Below are positions 20,890 through 33,822 of a stretch of 64,000 nt of DNA, in pieces (the first letter of the stretch is position 1; each line of letters begins with the position of its first letter). The stretch covers positions 2,294,001 through 2,358,000 of the forward strand of contig WBMQ01000002.1 in NCBI GenBank assembly GCA_016630905.1. The letters are read 5' to 3'. Position numbers and translations under genes: made by a program. The notes beneath the pieces were generated by a model. The model saw only the letters and a program-made list of their open reading frames with translations, had not been told where the DNA came from and did no database searches. This DNA is from Capillidium heterosporum (lineage: Eukaryota; Entomophthoromycota; Entomophthoromycetes; Entomophthorales; Capillidiaceae).

Positions 20890-22392
20890 TCACTTTCGTT
20901 TAAACTTGGTGAAGAATTGTTCGACATCTTCCTTGGTAACTACTTTGTTAGATTCAGCGAACGGACGGACGAAATCCCTAAGCTTCTCACGTACCTTAGC
21001 AATGTGAGATGCAATATCGATGGCTTGGGTAGTGAGGGAGCTTGTTAAATCGGTCCATACCAGCTTCGTAGCTAGAGACACCTACATTTTGTTAGAAAGT
21101 CAATTTGTAAAAAATTTACCCAAGGATTCATCGATTTCAGGTTCATACTCTGGTTCGGGATTCAAGAGGTGGGTCATATTAAGGTTCTTGTAGTTCTCGA
21201 GACACTAGTTAGTTTAAAGCCAGATTAGTTGATGTAAAAAATACAAATTACATCTGAACATGTGCATAGTAGATCTTGCCAATTATCGGTTAGAAATAGA
21301 TTGTAGGGGACACTCGTATCCTTGTGTCTATCAACTAAATTGGGTTATAATGAGTAATAAAATTCAAGTACCTTGCCATCGGCAAGACGTGTTAGTTTTG
21401 ATAGGTTGGAGATCAGTAGCCAGCTTCTTCAAAGGAGGCATTATAACTTCTATTGTAGCATGGGGATCTCTTTTCATGGTTGCAGCTTCAGTATCGATTA
21501 GTGTTCTTTTAACGTTGATACTTTCGTAAGGTGTATCTCCCGGAGTTATTGTGACTTCTAATAAGCTTTTGTCAACCTCGTTGGAGGGATTTGTGATAGG
21601 TTGGCTTGCTTCAACATCTGTTTTATCTTCAACAGTTTTGTCAAGATTCTGTAGAGGTAGGTCCAAGTTGCTAGTATCCTTACTTGGCATTATGTGAGGT
21701 AGAGCTTTTATCTCTTTACCATTGGCGTAGTCCAAAAGTAGACTATGCTTCGAGCAACAGGTGCTACAGATGAATTCATATTCATCTTCTACATCCTATA
21801 AATAAATTAGATGAAGAAATACTAAATGCTTACCGAGTTGATACATTTCTCATGGAACCAATCCTGGCAGTCGATACACTGTATCATAACGTCTTCTTCT
21901 ACATCCGGATCGTAAGTTTTGGAGCACCTGTTAAAAGAGATTATAAATTTAAGCTGTTTAATTTAAAAGCTACCAGCAGTAGAGGTTGTCGAAATTTTGC
22001 GAGTATTTGTTCGTCATGACGGTTGGTCTCAAAATTGGCTCTCCCTTATTTATCAAACTACATTGTATTGGAAATTTAGACGTACCGCACTCACAGATAA
22101 AGTCTCGTTTGTTGAATAATTCCAAAAGTTGGTGGTCGGTATGGCAGTTTATTGAACAGGAGTAACATATACCAGCTTTAACTTGTCCAGATTTTATGCA
22201 AGTCGTACATACATACACTTTCTGGTTCAACGGACCCATGGAATAAGTACATTTAGAAAAGTCATTAGGAAGCACACTTTGAGCTTCAGCTTCCAGTTCT
22301 AGTTGTCGGTTTATGAAGTCGACTGGAGTGATTATCTCGTCATTGGAGGCGTCTTTTTCTTTTTCTTGAATATTGGAGTTGAGGTCTGACAT
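20890..22392 (-). CDS. UBR7-like protein: UBR box plus PHD finger (frame broken near 21,030)
   Basis: Putative E3 ubiquitin ligase / histone-binding protein of the UBR7 (fission yeast Mlo2) family. Exons on the - strand: 22392-21974, 21927-21834, 21795-21372, 21274-21252 (23 nt), 21204-21120, and a last exon ending at 20890. The UBR box runs from CTYSMGPLNQKVYVCTTC through CYSCSINCHTDHQLLELF to FICECGT. After NKYSQNFDNLYC comes a PHD-type cluster: CWCSKTYDPDVEED, IQCIDCQDWFHEKCIN, EFICSTCC. The 23-nt exon restores a conserved cysteine block, CRWQDLLCTCSDCLENY. The C-terminal family helix reads YEAGMDRFNKLPH and then needs a one-base skip near 21,025-21,040 to reach QAID...FVRPFAESNKVVTKED. 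Start at 22392 is the first ATG giving a compact N-terminus. Confidence 0.88.
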
Positions 22393-23021
22393 AGTGGTAT
22401 TTGGCAAGTAAACGGATTTGGTAATGGATGAAGCCTTATATAAATGAATTCTAACTGACTGCAATTGCATTTGTTTCTTCAAATAAAATGTAGCAACCAA
22501 TAAAAGACAAATATTGTATATACTTAATGGATAAGAGTCTATAAGCTTTTGACTACGAAACTGGTAAAGTTTTGAAGAATTGTAGAAGCTTGGTAAACGT
22601 CATGCTTTAGTCCATATCCATGCCAAATACAGCAGGAAATCTACTACAATTCCTATAAATCCCCAATCATCTAGTGATAGACAAGTAATTTGTGGGACCG
22701 TAAAGACAGTGCTGTAAAAGGGAGGTTCTTAGGTAGTCAGAGCTTTGAGGTCCAAATTCAATGGCATCTCTGGGTACTGAACATAGATTAAAAAAAGTTG
22801 ATGTGTTATTTAAGGCATAAACATCAGTACTTTAACCATGTATAGAGAAATTTCTGACTAGTAAATAGTTTACAATATTGCCAATTCAAAAGTTTTCTTA
22901 TATGAGTGGATTGAAAGTAGCAATAAGTTTATTTATGACAAATATAGCTTTTATAGCTACAAAGTAAATCCAAAAGTACATATATAACTCCAATCGTATA
23001 TTTACAAATTTATTACATATA
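22393..23021. other. intergenic between chitin synthase 3' end and UBR7-like 5' end
   Basis: About 630 bases. Both genes are on the - strand, so this holds the UBR7-like promoter and the chitin synthase terminator region. No ORF or repeat was recognised. Confidence 0.5.
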
Positions 23022-25543
23022 TTAGCCCCAAATCAACCTACCAACAAGATATGTCGACGAGCCCAAAAACCTAATTATAGCAATCACCGTTACCGACCAG
23101 AACAAAAAGGTCAGATACGGGTTGAACGAAGTAGAACTAGCATCAGCTGTCTTGAAAATACCCAAGAAGGAACTGGAGGTCAATATAATAACCAATAGCG
23201 CGTTGGTAAAAGTCCAGGCTAGAACGATGCGTGTACGGAACTGCTTGTTACTGTCCTCACGTTTGGTACTGGCATCGCGTTTAGACTTGACTTCAGGGGG
23301 TGGGTTCTGCAACTCGAGCATGGTGGCATCGTACTCGGCCTTGAGAGCTTCGCCATCATCGGCTAAAGACACCTTAGCAACTTCGACACCCTGAGCATTT
23401 TGTTGCGATTGGACGTGCCCATCGGCATGAGCAACACCGGTATCACCTTTGGTACCCCAACTAACATCATGCGTGTTGCAAAAGGCGTAGACCATCAAGA
23501 TGTTGACAAAGGAGGGTAGTAGCAATAAATACTGTACAAAGGAAGTGATCATATGCCAGGGGTCCAAAAACATTACCGAACTGATAATGTACAATCCATA
23601 GGTCGATAACATAGAAATGACAATATCTCTAAAGGTGGCGTTATCACTTAATCGCGTTAAGAAGGTCGATGGTGTAACTCCTTGGAAGGATACGACTACC
23701 GTGAAGATAGCTAGATAAGTGACTAGGATCATAATAAAGGCGAACAAGGCAACTACTATTGTGTACATCAACTTGTACCCTTGAGGTCGGTTGCCCAACG
23801 CCAAGACGAATATCAATATTAACGACATAAAGTAGAGGTAACGTACTATGGGGAAGATGTACTCGCCAGCTTTACCATTACCAAAAGGCCCTGCTTGGCC
23901 TTCGACATGCTTACTCGCCGATATACCCAAAAAGTAGAAGGTCAGGTAGAAGTTTGCCTATTTTGAAGTTAGTATTTGCGTTTGTAAAAGTTTTCTTACC
24001 AGAGAGAACCAAGAGAAAGCCATGTTGACAAAATTGTAAAAGAACTCGAAGCATAATGCTGCCTTACGGAAGTTGGAGTGGCCAGAACTGAAGATTTTGT
24101 AAAAGTGGAAGGTGGCAAAGAAAGCTGCAAAGAATGAGCCATTCAACCAACGTCTACGTTGTGAAATTAGCTCAGGTAGTGTATCAGGGACATCCGTTTC
24201 AGCAGCTGCCGACTAAAAAAACGTCAGTAAAAGAAACATGAAATTAAATAGGTTACCTTGACATATTTCAACACCCATTTACACTTCTTCTTAGCAACCA
24301 ATTCGAAACACAAGATACGATCCTCAGCCAAATACATATTGGCCTCGAAAATCCCAGCATCGGCACCTGGTGCATGCATAGCTTCCCCTTTAAAGTAGGA
24401 GGCTAAAGGGCCTATCCCTGGTTCCGAATTCTGTAAAGCGTTGTATCTATAAGCTGAAAAGGCACCAGGTAGAACGGAAATATAGCCAAATACCGACTCC
24501 AAAGGCTTATCCAAAATGTTACTCATCTTGTACTCAAAGTTCTGGGCGGCTACCAATGGGTTCAGTAACTTAGTCCATCCCGTTCCCAACTCGGCGTAAA
24601 TCTCACCACAGGCACCACCTAGATCAGGGTTCCGATCAAAAGCTTTCCACAGATGGTAGATGGAAGTCGACGTAGGCTTGGTACCTACGTCAATTAAGAC
24701 ACATACGTTAGGGGAAAGTACTGGGCCAAAGGCGTTGAAGAACCATCTATGCGAATTTAACTTCTTGGCGTTCTTCTCCTTCAAGCAGAAGAGGACTTGC
24801 ACAGGTACAGCTACTGCATCCTTCTTAACTTTGAAATCCTTGTCGACTAAAATTTGGGTCGTGTACTCATAGATATGAGCGGTAACTGGTTTGCCGTTGA
24901 CTGAGTTTTGGGCTACGTTGCTCTGGTACACGCCCATTAGGTTTAATACTTTGAGAGTACGTTGGTTGATTTTGGTACGGCCGTCACTTACTATACAAAC
25001 GACTACTTTTTGCCAACCTTGGTCGCCCCAAGTTCGTGAGCGGTTGCGTTGGCATAAATGGTTGACGTTCTTCATTACGCTGGACATGGTCTTGATAAAT
25101 AAATTCTCATCTTCGTTGTACATGGTCATTACTATAAATAGCTCGGTTGATCTGCCATACAAGGCAGGCCGTAAAGTAAATTTGTTTTGGAGGAATTGAT
25201 CGGGGTCGCAGGTGGCAGCTGTGTACCGCATGTGGGTGAACTCTTCACCGGATTGGTAGTGTACGCCTTCTAGAACCTGGCTGGGGACTTTACAGTCAAG
25301 GACTAGGTTGCCACTTTGCAGAGCAACGGTACGTAAAGATTTGCGGCGTCTCGCTTGGTACTCTTGGTACTTGCGCGAGTTGGGTGGAGGCGCATCACTT
25401 ACGTCGTAGAGTTTGTTCAGGCGGTCTGCTTCTTCACCCTTCTCACGGATGGGAGGTTGTAAGTCATCGTTGGGCTGAGGCACCCGGTTATTATCATAGT
25501 CGAACTTCAAGGGGATGGCTTCGTCGTCCAACTTTTCGGCCAT
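23022..25543 (-). CDS. chitin synthase (division 1, class I-III type)
   Basis: Membrane glycosyltransferase that polymerises UDP-GlcNAc into chitin at the plasma membrane. Exons on the - strand: 25543-24257, 24212-24000 and 23957-23022, giving 811 residues. The N-terminal 100 residues are hydrophilic. The catalytic domain carries [71 protein letters not shown] and, after intron 1, [13 protein letters not shown]. About seven hydrophobic membrane segments follow, then a last pair at the C-terminus. All parts are in one frame with no break, and conserved catalytic residues (the ED of AEDR, QRRRW) are present. The ATG at 25543 is chosen because the frame upstream has only a TTG. A role in wall growth is established for the family. 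Confidence 0.95.
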
Positions 25544-27064
25544 AATGTTGTAGGATGTAGAATTAAAAGTGGTTGGAAATGTTTCCTTTGTTTTTGCTTT
25601 TGACCTTGACAATTTGTAACTTACAATCCCCCTTTTTAGAGTTTGGACGGAAGTGACGGAGTTACGGACTTTTTATTTGGGTTACAACTTTCTTTGGAAG
25701 ATCATGAAGGTAGAAATTTTTTGGAGGTGATGGGTTATTTAATAGATTTTGAACTATACTATGTTTGGATTATGGGTAAGATAATCATAGGTTTGGTAGT
25801 GATGTTAATTTGTCGGAGAGTAGAGATGGATAAATGGTTGCAGGTTGACCTGATCGGACTTTTCTAATGAAATAATGGAAGCTTGGTGTTTGATGCATCT
25901 CTTATAGGCGGTTATTTAGCTTTTTTATACATCTGCCTGAGATGAAGTCGTAAATGTAGCATCGTTGCTTTAAACTTATTAAAGGTAGCTGATTAACTTT
26001 ATCATCTCTACTGTATTGTAATGAGCTCTTGGATAGAATTGTACTATACCAGTAATAAAATACCACAAAACCGGCTCTATATATCATTTGTTTAAAAATA
26101 CCTTCAAGCTAGTTGGATTAGTTTTATTTGTGTTATAGTCTACAGCACACAGCTATTTAAAACATCAGTTGACAAGTTTAGCTTGTCGAATTTAAATAGT
26201 ACAAGTCAGCTATATCTAATATTCCAAAAAAGCTCTCATAACCATGAGTGATAAACTGTCATCATCTTTAATCTATTTTATAAACATTTGTTTATACAAC
26301 TTCCTAGCTATAGTGCCAATTAGAATACTTAAAATGTACTACTAAAGCACTATTTGAGGATGAAAGCCATAACTTTTGCACAGCTTTCATATTAGCGGTA
26401 GAATATAAATTTGACTTTTAATTCTAGATGTGCTAGCGGTGTAAAGTAACAATAGGGTTTATTACCTTTCTTCAAGAAATATCCTGTTATATAGTGGTTT
26501 ACGGCGTAAAGGAGTGATGGGATCCATTTCAAAAGATAAACCAAATAAGTTTCGAATCAACTGCATTACAACTAGCAATATATATGAAGTTATAGTGCAA
26601 TTAATATAGAGTTTTTGATGCATTTTTTTGAAATAAACTTTACTCAATCTTGTAGAATAGGCACTTTATCTTTAGTAAAGTAATCAATAAATGCCAATAC
26701 TATAAATTGATGTGCGATTGTTGATTTGTGTTTATATGTTAAAACACACTATCCAATAAGCAATTGATGAAATGATGAATGTGTAAAACAAGATAGCAAT
26801 CATTAATAACAAAGGCGATTGGCTATGAAGGTTTACACTTGAAAGTGTATTTACTAGTACACCAATAAGCGTGCGAGTATACATTCTTTTTACCCTATCC
26901 AAAGACTAACAAGCTACTTTGCATCTCCAGCCTACAAACAAAATTAAGTTAAGTTGAAACGAACACTTGAACTACAAAACTTCTATGTCCAAAAGAATTA
27001 CGTCTCCCAATTGTACGGTATATAGTAGTTAAAGAGTAATCCTGTAAAGTAGAATTTAAAGAAA
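25544..27064. other. divergent intergenic region between chitin synthase and NOT3
   Basis: About 1.5 kb. It must hold two outward-facing promoters. AT-rich, with no supported gene. Small ORFs at 25643 (+), 25902 (-) and 26462 (-) show no domain. A short word related to the arms of the 13,259-13,694 repeat occurs near 25,854. Confidence 0.5.
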
Positions 27065-29860
27065 ATGACAAGTCGAAAGGTGCAAGGTAACTTAATTTTA
27101 TATAATGTTTAGTATAAGATACATTTTACTTATTGTACTTTAGCTGAAATTGATAGGGTTGTTAAAAAGATCCAAGAGGGGATCCAAGTTTTCAATGACA
27201 CCCTAGAAAAGATGAATGCATCAAACAATCCAAACATGGTTAATAAATATGAAGCCAGTTTGAAAACGGAAATTAAGAAGCTGCAGAGGTGCCGTGATAC
27301 AATGAAGAATTACGCAAGCGATCCCCAGGTTAAGGACAAGACTGTCGTTATAGAGCAGCGTAAACTCGTCGAAACCGTATTTATTTTTCTGTTTTCTATC
27401 CTTACTCTATATTTTATAGTACATGGAACGCTTTAAAGCCATAGAGAAGGAAATGAAGACAAAGGCGTATTCGAAAGAGGGGTTAATGCAGTCGGAAAAG
27501 GTGGATCCGAAGGAGAAAGAGAAGCATGAGACCTCTGAATGGCTCAGCGAGTTTGTACGTCTACTTTCCCTACAAATTGAGAAGATGGAATCGGAAGCTG
27601 AAAGTTTGGCCATAACACCAAAAAAGAAGAAGGTCGACCAGAACAAGCTCGAAAAGTACAAGCACCTAAAGGAGCTTATAGAAAGGCATAACTTCCATAT
27701 AGGCCGTCTGGAGTTAATTTTGCGAATGCTTGCTAACGATCATCTTTCTTCAGAAAGGGTATATTTATTAATTTGCACATTCTTACCAGTTACTAGATTA
27801 ACGAAATAAAAGATAACGTCCAATACTACATAGAAGCTAGTCAGGTAAATTTCAAATAATTCAAATATTAACTAGTACTTAAGGAGGAGGACTTTGAGGA
27901 AGATGAGGGGATTTACGATGAGTTGAATTTGGAAGAAGATGAAGAGCTTTTCAACGTAATTACGGATGACCATCAGATCGCCCAAAATGCCTTGGAACAA
28001 GCGGATGAAGAAAGTAAAGTCTATTTTATAAATTTCATTAATCATTTCAAATAGAGGTAAATTTCTTGGCTATACTTTGGTGCAAGTAAATACTGACCAA
28101 TATTACAGCTATTCTCAGAGCCCGAGAAGCCTAAAAACAAGTCGAAATCCGTAAGCTATATAGTTGAATCTTTATTTATATGTTTTTAGATTCAAAAGTC
28201 CGATGAGAAGGCTTCAAGTATATTTAACACTTGTATGTTACTAATAAGCATCAGCCAAAAGTCTACCGTCGACACCATCGACTAAGGAGCTACCTCCGGA
28301 TTCTACCCTTGTCCAAAGCCTTGCAGGTAAAATAAATATTTTCTTATTGACTAAAACATACTAGAAAACGAGCCTAAAGATAAAAATGGAGATCCGTTCC
28401 CCACACTTAAAAAGACTCAGAGTCTCTCTCCCAACTCTCCAATTAAGAAAACTTTGGTGACTTCCGTCAAAAAAGGTATTGTTTCGTACTATGTCTATTT
28501 AACTGATGGTAGTTGGATCCAAAGACGCAAACTCCAAAGGTTCGGAAGAGAATACTACGGTAGAATTTCATTAGTTCATCATATATTTATATATCTTAGC
28601 CAACATTATCACTAGCTGATGTCGTCAAAAATTCAGTATCGGACAAAAACAAGCAGCACCAGCCCAGTAGCTCTGTCGATAGTAGCTACGATAGTAAAGT
28701 GCAATCCAAGCATACAAATAGCAGTTCCATGGCAACTATAACGGCGGCTTCCGTCGTCAAAAAGGCTACTGGAGCTAGTATTCCAACTACTCCTTCCAAG
28801 AGTCCTGCTGGTGCTGCATTACAGGACGACCGTAGAAACATCGGTGCTGCCAAGGATGCTTACTCTAGTAACACTATGTAAATTATCACTACTAATGCTT
28901 GTAGAAAATGATGTTACGAACGCAAAGTCTAAAAGTTCAACATCGCCACCTGAACCTGCCAATGAATCCCCCTCTAGCGCAACAAAGTCGACCCCACTTA
29001 CCAGTGATCCACCAGCTGTGCTATCGTTCCCATACTACATTAAGGATTTACAGATAGAGCATAACGAATATAGATCTAAACGTACCCTTCGCACCCCTAT
29101 ATGATACTAACTTTCCGTAGTAAAAAGCTTGATGGAAGCAATCTCTAAGAGCCAGGATTTCAAAAACTTGTCGCCCAAGGAAGAGGAGATGGCTCAGGAG
29201 GCCAACGACTACTACCAGTCCATGTTGAACGTTGGAATTCTAAAACCGATAGTCAAAGCTGATACCTGACCCGTAAGTTTACTTTTTATTTCTACTATCT
29301 TCAATCTATATACCATATTCCAACTACCTACTAACGGTATTTATATTTTAAAGTCCAAAACAATACAACGACGGCAAGCCCTACGTTTCATCACCACAAC
29401 CCCCTGTCCAACCTTCGGAAGCTTACTGGGACCCCAAATTCGCCGAGCACTCCAACTCGGACGTTTTGTTCCAAGCGTTCTACTCGCAAAATGGGACACA
29501 CCAACAGTAGCTTGTTTTTTGATGGCTTGTAAATTAATTTATGTAAAGGTACATCTCGAGTTGTGAATTGCAGAAGCGGTACCAGTTCAGCCCTCGATAC
29601 GGTACCTGGTTCCAACCTCATTCCAAGCCGGTCGAGCGGATACCAGGGTATGACAAGGGTCCTATGTCGATGTACGGCCACGCCGACGCCTGGGATTACC
29701 GACCCGATGCTCCTAGAACGTAAGCTTTATTTTTACTATATCGAAACAGGCTTTTCAAAATTAATTGTTCAAAACTATTTTTACATGCAGGATGATGTAC
29801 AACGACGCTGTTGCTAACTACCCGGGACTATCACCCAACAAAGGGGATCGCAGCCTGTAA
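27065..29860 (+). CDS. CCR4-NOT complex subunit NOT3/NOT5 (frame break at 29,267)
   Basis: Subunit of the CCR4-NOT deadenylase, acting in mRNA decay and transcription control. The N-terminal Not3 domain (exons 27065-27086, 27144-27376, 27420-27758, 27797-27844, 27884 on) has KIQEGIQVFNDTLEKM, KTEIKKLQRCRD, VIEQRKLVET, YMERFKAIEKEMKTKAYSKE, and KHLKELIERHNFHIGRLELI, ending in IKDNVQYYIEASQ and an acidic stretch. Then come many short Ser/Thr/Pro-rich exons, including an apparent 2-nt exon at 28055-28056. The C-terminal NOT box reads SLMEAISKSQDFKNLSPKEE, SDVLFQAFYSQNGTHQQQYI, RYGTWFQPHSKP, ending at TAA 29858-29860. A TGA at 29267-29269 interrupts the frame. Skipping one base there gives KADTDPPKQYNDGKPY, the expected NOT-box lead-in. 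Splicing cannot avoid it. Confidence 0.88.
28055..28056 (+). other. apparent 2-nt micro-exon in NOT3
   Basis: Two back-to-back introns of normal size, 28014-28054 (41 nt, GTAAAG...AATAG) and 28057-28108 (52 nt, GTAAAT...TACAG), leave only AG between them. Including AG turns the split codon A|AG into AAG and keeps the downstream frame (LFSEPEKPKNK) open; leaving it out breaks the frame. The alternative is a single 95-nt intron plus an extra A at the end of the preceding exon. Confidence 0.45.
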
Positions 29861-31514
29861 AAGTTACCTTAGTTTTCCAATGTGGAAATTTTGTTCCATT
29901 TCATTCTCTTTACCCCAGCACCTACTTTTAAATTGAAGCGCTAACTTGTCGACGGTAATCCAACTAAATAAAACAATTCCTTTTCCTCTTATTTGGCGAA
30001 GGTTTTAAGCTTTTGAATATAGTACTGTGTATTAGAATAATGTTTGTATTGAAAGCTGACCAAAATTTTATAAATCTTTTCATCATATACATTAAACTAA
30101 GGTTTTGTTTGACCTTTTCAATCCACCACAAATCTAGAGTTTAGGCTAATATATAAGAGTATACCCTTTGAGGGATGCTGGAACCACCGTTAATAAAATC
30201 AAAGGTGGTGAGTGGCAAACTTTAGTTTAGATCAACTTTATCGAACAGCATGAACAATTAAATACTTGGTCTGAACTCTTTATATCAGTAGCTTAACCTC
30301 TACTCTTGAGAAAGCCTTAATACGTTAATTCATTTAAAAGCCTATTTTATAACAGTAACCTGTATATAGATCATATAAGCTTTACTATCATTTCTGTATA
30401 CTATATACTCATCGCCAGTAAATAGCATCAATATAGCTATGTCAAAATAGATTTTTATCCTTTTCAAAGTATATAAACTACTTTATAATTGGAATATTGG
30501 TGTTCCCGGTGGATTAGTCTGATCGATAACTTAAAAATCAAGTAGGGGTTCCTGGAACTCTGTACAGTACTAATATGGCATTAGTAGATATTAAAGGATT
30601 AGTACATTATTCACATCTAATATAAGAGTAGCTTTGATCAACATACTTTTCAATTAGGTATAATGGCCTTTCTGTCAGCTCATCATTGCTTCGATTACCA
30701 TGCGAGTAAATTTTGTGTCGATAGTGTTGAAGAAAATCTAAATACCTGTATAATTTTTTAGAAACTTGAGAAATATATATTTAGAATGGGACTATATTAA
30801 ACTTATACAACCTACCATGGAGACTTGGTATAGAGAAACGAAGCTAGTGACATTTCTTTGTGTTGAGTATAAGTAAACTTTATCATTTCAAATGGTTGAA
30901 TATATTCGGTAATATGGTAGATGAGGTACCACGAAATTTAGAAATTAATTCTTTACATAAGGCAGATAGATATACCATTTCATCCCAAATAGCTTTGATA
31001 AGAATTCTCTTAGACTCATCAACCCAATTCCTCGACCTTTATACCATCAGTCATACTTTCAATCAGCATCGGACTTTTAAGATTTAACCTATTACGTTCT
31101 AAATTAAATATACTATTTAATCAAAATTTCATTATTATGTAGTCCAGTTAATTCGAAACTAAATCTACCAATCCCTTCCAGAATTTCATTTGGGAACCTA
31201 CTCCCAATCAGGTATAAAATAGTTCCTATCATGCAAACAATAGAATCTTCGGTAGCTGGACAAATACCACAATGGCTCAAAAATTTTACGACTTGGCTTA
31301 CCTTGAACTCAAAATCAATACATCATTGAGATTTAGAAGCTGGAACATGTATAAAATACTATTATAGTGTTATCAATAGTAATAGGAGATTGTGTTTACA
31401 GGATTATAGGTATCTAGCGATATTGGTTACGATACCTCCGGTTCTAGATCCTATACCTGGAAGGCGTTTTATAAAAAGCTATAGTATATATAGCGGTAGT
31501 TCAATCTCATAAAT
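29861..31514. other. intergenic, NOT3 to prolyl oligopeptidase
   Basis: About 1.65 kb, AT-rich. The last 60 bases upstream of the peptidase carry TATA-like runs (GTTTTATAAAAAGCTATAG near 31,464), a plausible promoter. The ORF at 30860-31087 has no domain. Nothing else was recognised. Confidence 0.5.
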
Positions 31515-33822
31515 ATGAACCATCACTACCAAGACCCACTGATTAAGATGAGTGAATTTTCAAAGTATCACATAACTAGTCTAGTTCTTTTAGCATCTAT
31601 CCTAGGTACTTCAGCCCTGCCCTCCCAAAATGTCACCAAATCCAACCCAGCTCGAGCAGCCAATTTCAACTTAAAGACTAGTGACGGATCCTGGAATTAT
31701 CATACCTTCCCCCGCGATGACTCCGTTGTCGAAGACTACTTTGGTACTCAAATCCAAGATCCTTACCGTGCCCTGGAAACCCACCGTAACCCCAAGACCC
31801 GTATCTTCGAGTTAGCTCAGCACGATTTCGCAGAACGTTTCATTCGCCCAAGAACCTACCAAGCCCCAGATCCTTAACCGCCTACAGGAAATGAACAGCT
31901 TTGCCAGGTATGGTGATTGGAAATATGTCAACAACGTACTTTACGCTCTGTATAACCCTGGAACCTACGAGCAGAACTACTTGCAGCGCTACGTCAACGG
32001 CCAGTACGAAACAATTGTCAACACAGATTTGGAATACGAGCAAACTTATACCGCTATCCGCAATATATTTCCATCCCCTGACGGTAAATTTATCGCTTTT
32101 AACCTGTACCGTAAAGGTAGCGACTGGGAAGAAATCCAAGTTATCCAGACCGATGCCCAAGCTACAAGACTACCTTTGAAGTTGAAGTGGAGTAAGTTCA
32201 ACTCCAAGATCACTTGGAGTGATGACAGCCAGGGATTCTATTACAACCGATACAAGCAACCAGAGGACGTAAGTGAAGATGAAGCTGGTTTGGAGACGGA
32301 GAAGAGTGTCTATGAAGGTATTCTTTACCACTCCCTATTCTCAAGAAGTTTGTCGGATACTTTGGTTGTTGACGGTCCCTCCAACGCCCACCTCTTCAAT
32401 GAAAATCAACTTATGGGTGGTGGTAGTGAGTACAAACAGTTGAACTCCAGTTTAGGGCTGTTCATCATCAAGGGCTCCGACTTTAGCAAAGCTAATGTCT
32501 TCATCAAAGATGCTAGCAGCAAATCCAACCTCTTGACATCCGTCCTACCGCAGTATCCCAATGCCAAAAAGGATCTGATAGCAGTCCGAGGTGACTATAT
32601 GTACTTGGTGACCGACATCGAAGCACCTAATGGCCGCCTCATTAGAGTGAAGATCAGCGATCCTTATACTATCATCCCTCTCATCCCCGAGTACTCTGAT
32701 AAAATGTTGGTCGGTGTAACCATGGGCCGATTCGATAAACTTCTATGTCAGTACCTATGGGATGGTACCAGCAAATTGGAACATTTCAACCTACACACCT
32801 ACCAGCACATCAAATCCATCCCCACAAAGTTCGGCGGTATGTATGGTATAACTTTTAACTGGGATGATTCTGAAATCAACTACAAGGTGCAGAACTTTAT
32901 TGCACGAAGCCAAGAGTTCAACTACAATTTCAACACCCAGACTACGCGACTTGTCAATGAGGATAAGATCCCCGGGTTCGATTCTTCCAATTACGTGCAA
33001 AAGTCCGCTACCTTCAAATCTAACGATGGGCAGGATATTCCCGTTATATATACCCATCGTAAAGGGCTACAGCCCAACGGTAAAAATCCCATTTTCCTTT
33101 ACGCTTACGGTGGTTTCAAAGGTAAAACTGGGCCCAGTTTTAACCCCTTGTGGACCTATTTGATCGAAAAGGAGAACGCCGTAGTCGCCTTACCCTTGAT
33201 TCGTGGAGGCTCCGAACGTGGGGACCAATGGTTTGAAGCCGGGAACCACTTCAACAAGCAAAAGTCCTACGACGATATGGCTGCTGCTGTTCAATTTTTC
33301 CAAACCAACCCCGAAACCAAATTCGGTAGTCCTAAAACTACCTTCGTACACGGTATTTCCAATGGTGGCTTGATGGCGGCTGTAGTCTGCAGCCAGATTC
33401 CCGACAAATTGGCAGGCTGCATCCCTGAAGTTGGTGTTCACGACCTTATCCGATTCCCGCTATTTACCGTCGGTGATGGTTGGACTTCCAACTACGGAAA
33501 CGCAAACTGGACTCGTAAAGATTTGGATAACATCCTAAAGATCTCACCGCTGCACAACGTCTTGGCTAAGAAAGCTAAAGGGGAACGTACTTATCCTCAC
33601 GTTTGGATAACTACTGGCGAGTACGACGATCGGGTCTCCAAGTTACATAGTTTCAAGTTGGCGGCTACCATCCAAAACTTGCATAGAGAGGCAAAGAACC
33701 CAGTTATGTTGTACATCAACTGGAAGTCGGGTCATGGGTCGGGTAGATCCAATTCGCAGAACCTGAAGGATTTGGCTAACAAAGTTGCCTTTATGAAATT
33801 GGCTATGAAGGAAAATTTGTAA
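31515..33822 (+). CDS. secreted prolyl oligopeptidase, family S9A (frame broken near 31,850)
   Basis: Serine peptidase cutting after proline in small peptides. The Met at 31548 starts a clear signal peptide (ITSLVLLASILGTSALPS), so it is the likelier start; an in-frame ATG lies 11 codons upstream at 31515. The beta-propeller region begins with VEDYFGTQIQDPYRALE. The catalytic domain has YAYGGF, IRGGSERGDQWFEAG, and the nucleophile in HGISNGGLMA. The Asp lies in TTGEYDDRVSKLHS and the His in KSGHGSGRSNS. Total about 765 residues. Frame 0 from the start reaches TAA at 31875; the rest lies one frame ahead, and one skipped base at about 31,848-31,875 joins FIR to NRLQEMNSFARY with the family's usual spacing. 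The active-site half is intact. Confidence 0.88.

Noticed and set aside
29391-29681. 96-residue - strand ORF opposite the NOT box
   Set aside because: It lies antisense to the conserved NOT3 C-terminus and has no domain of its own.
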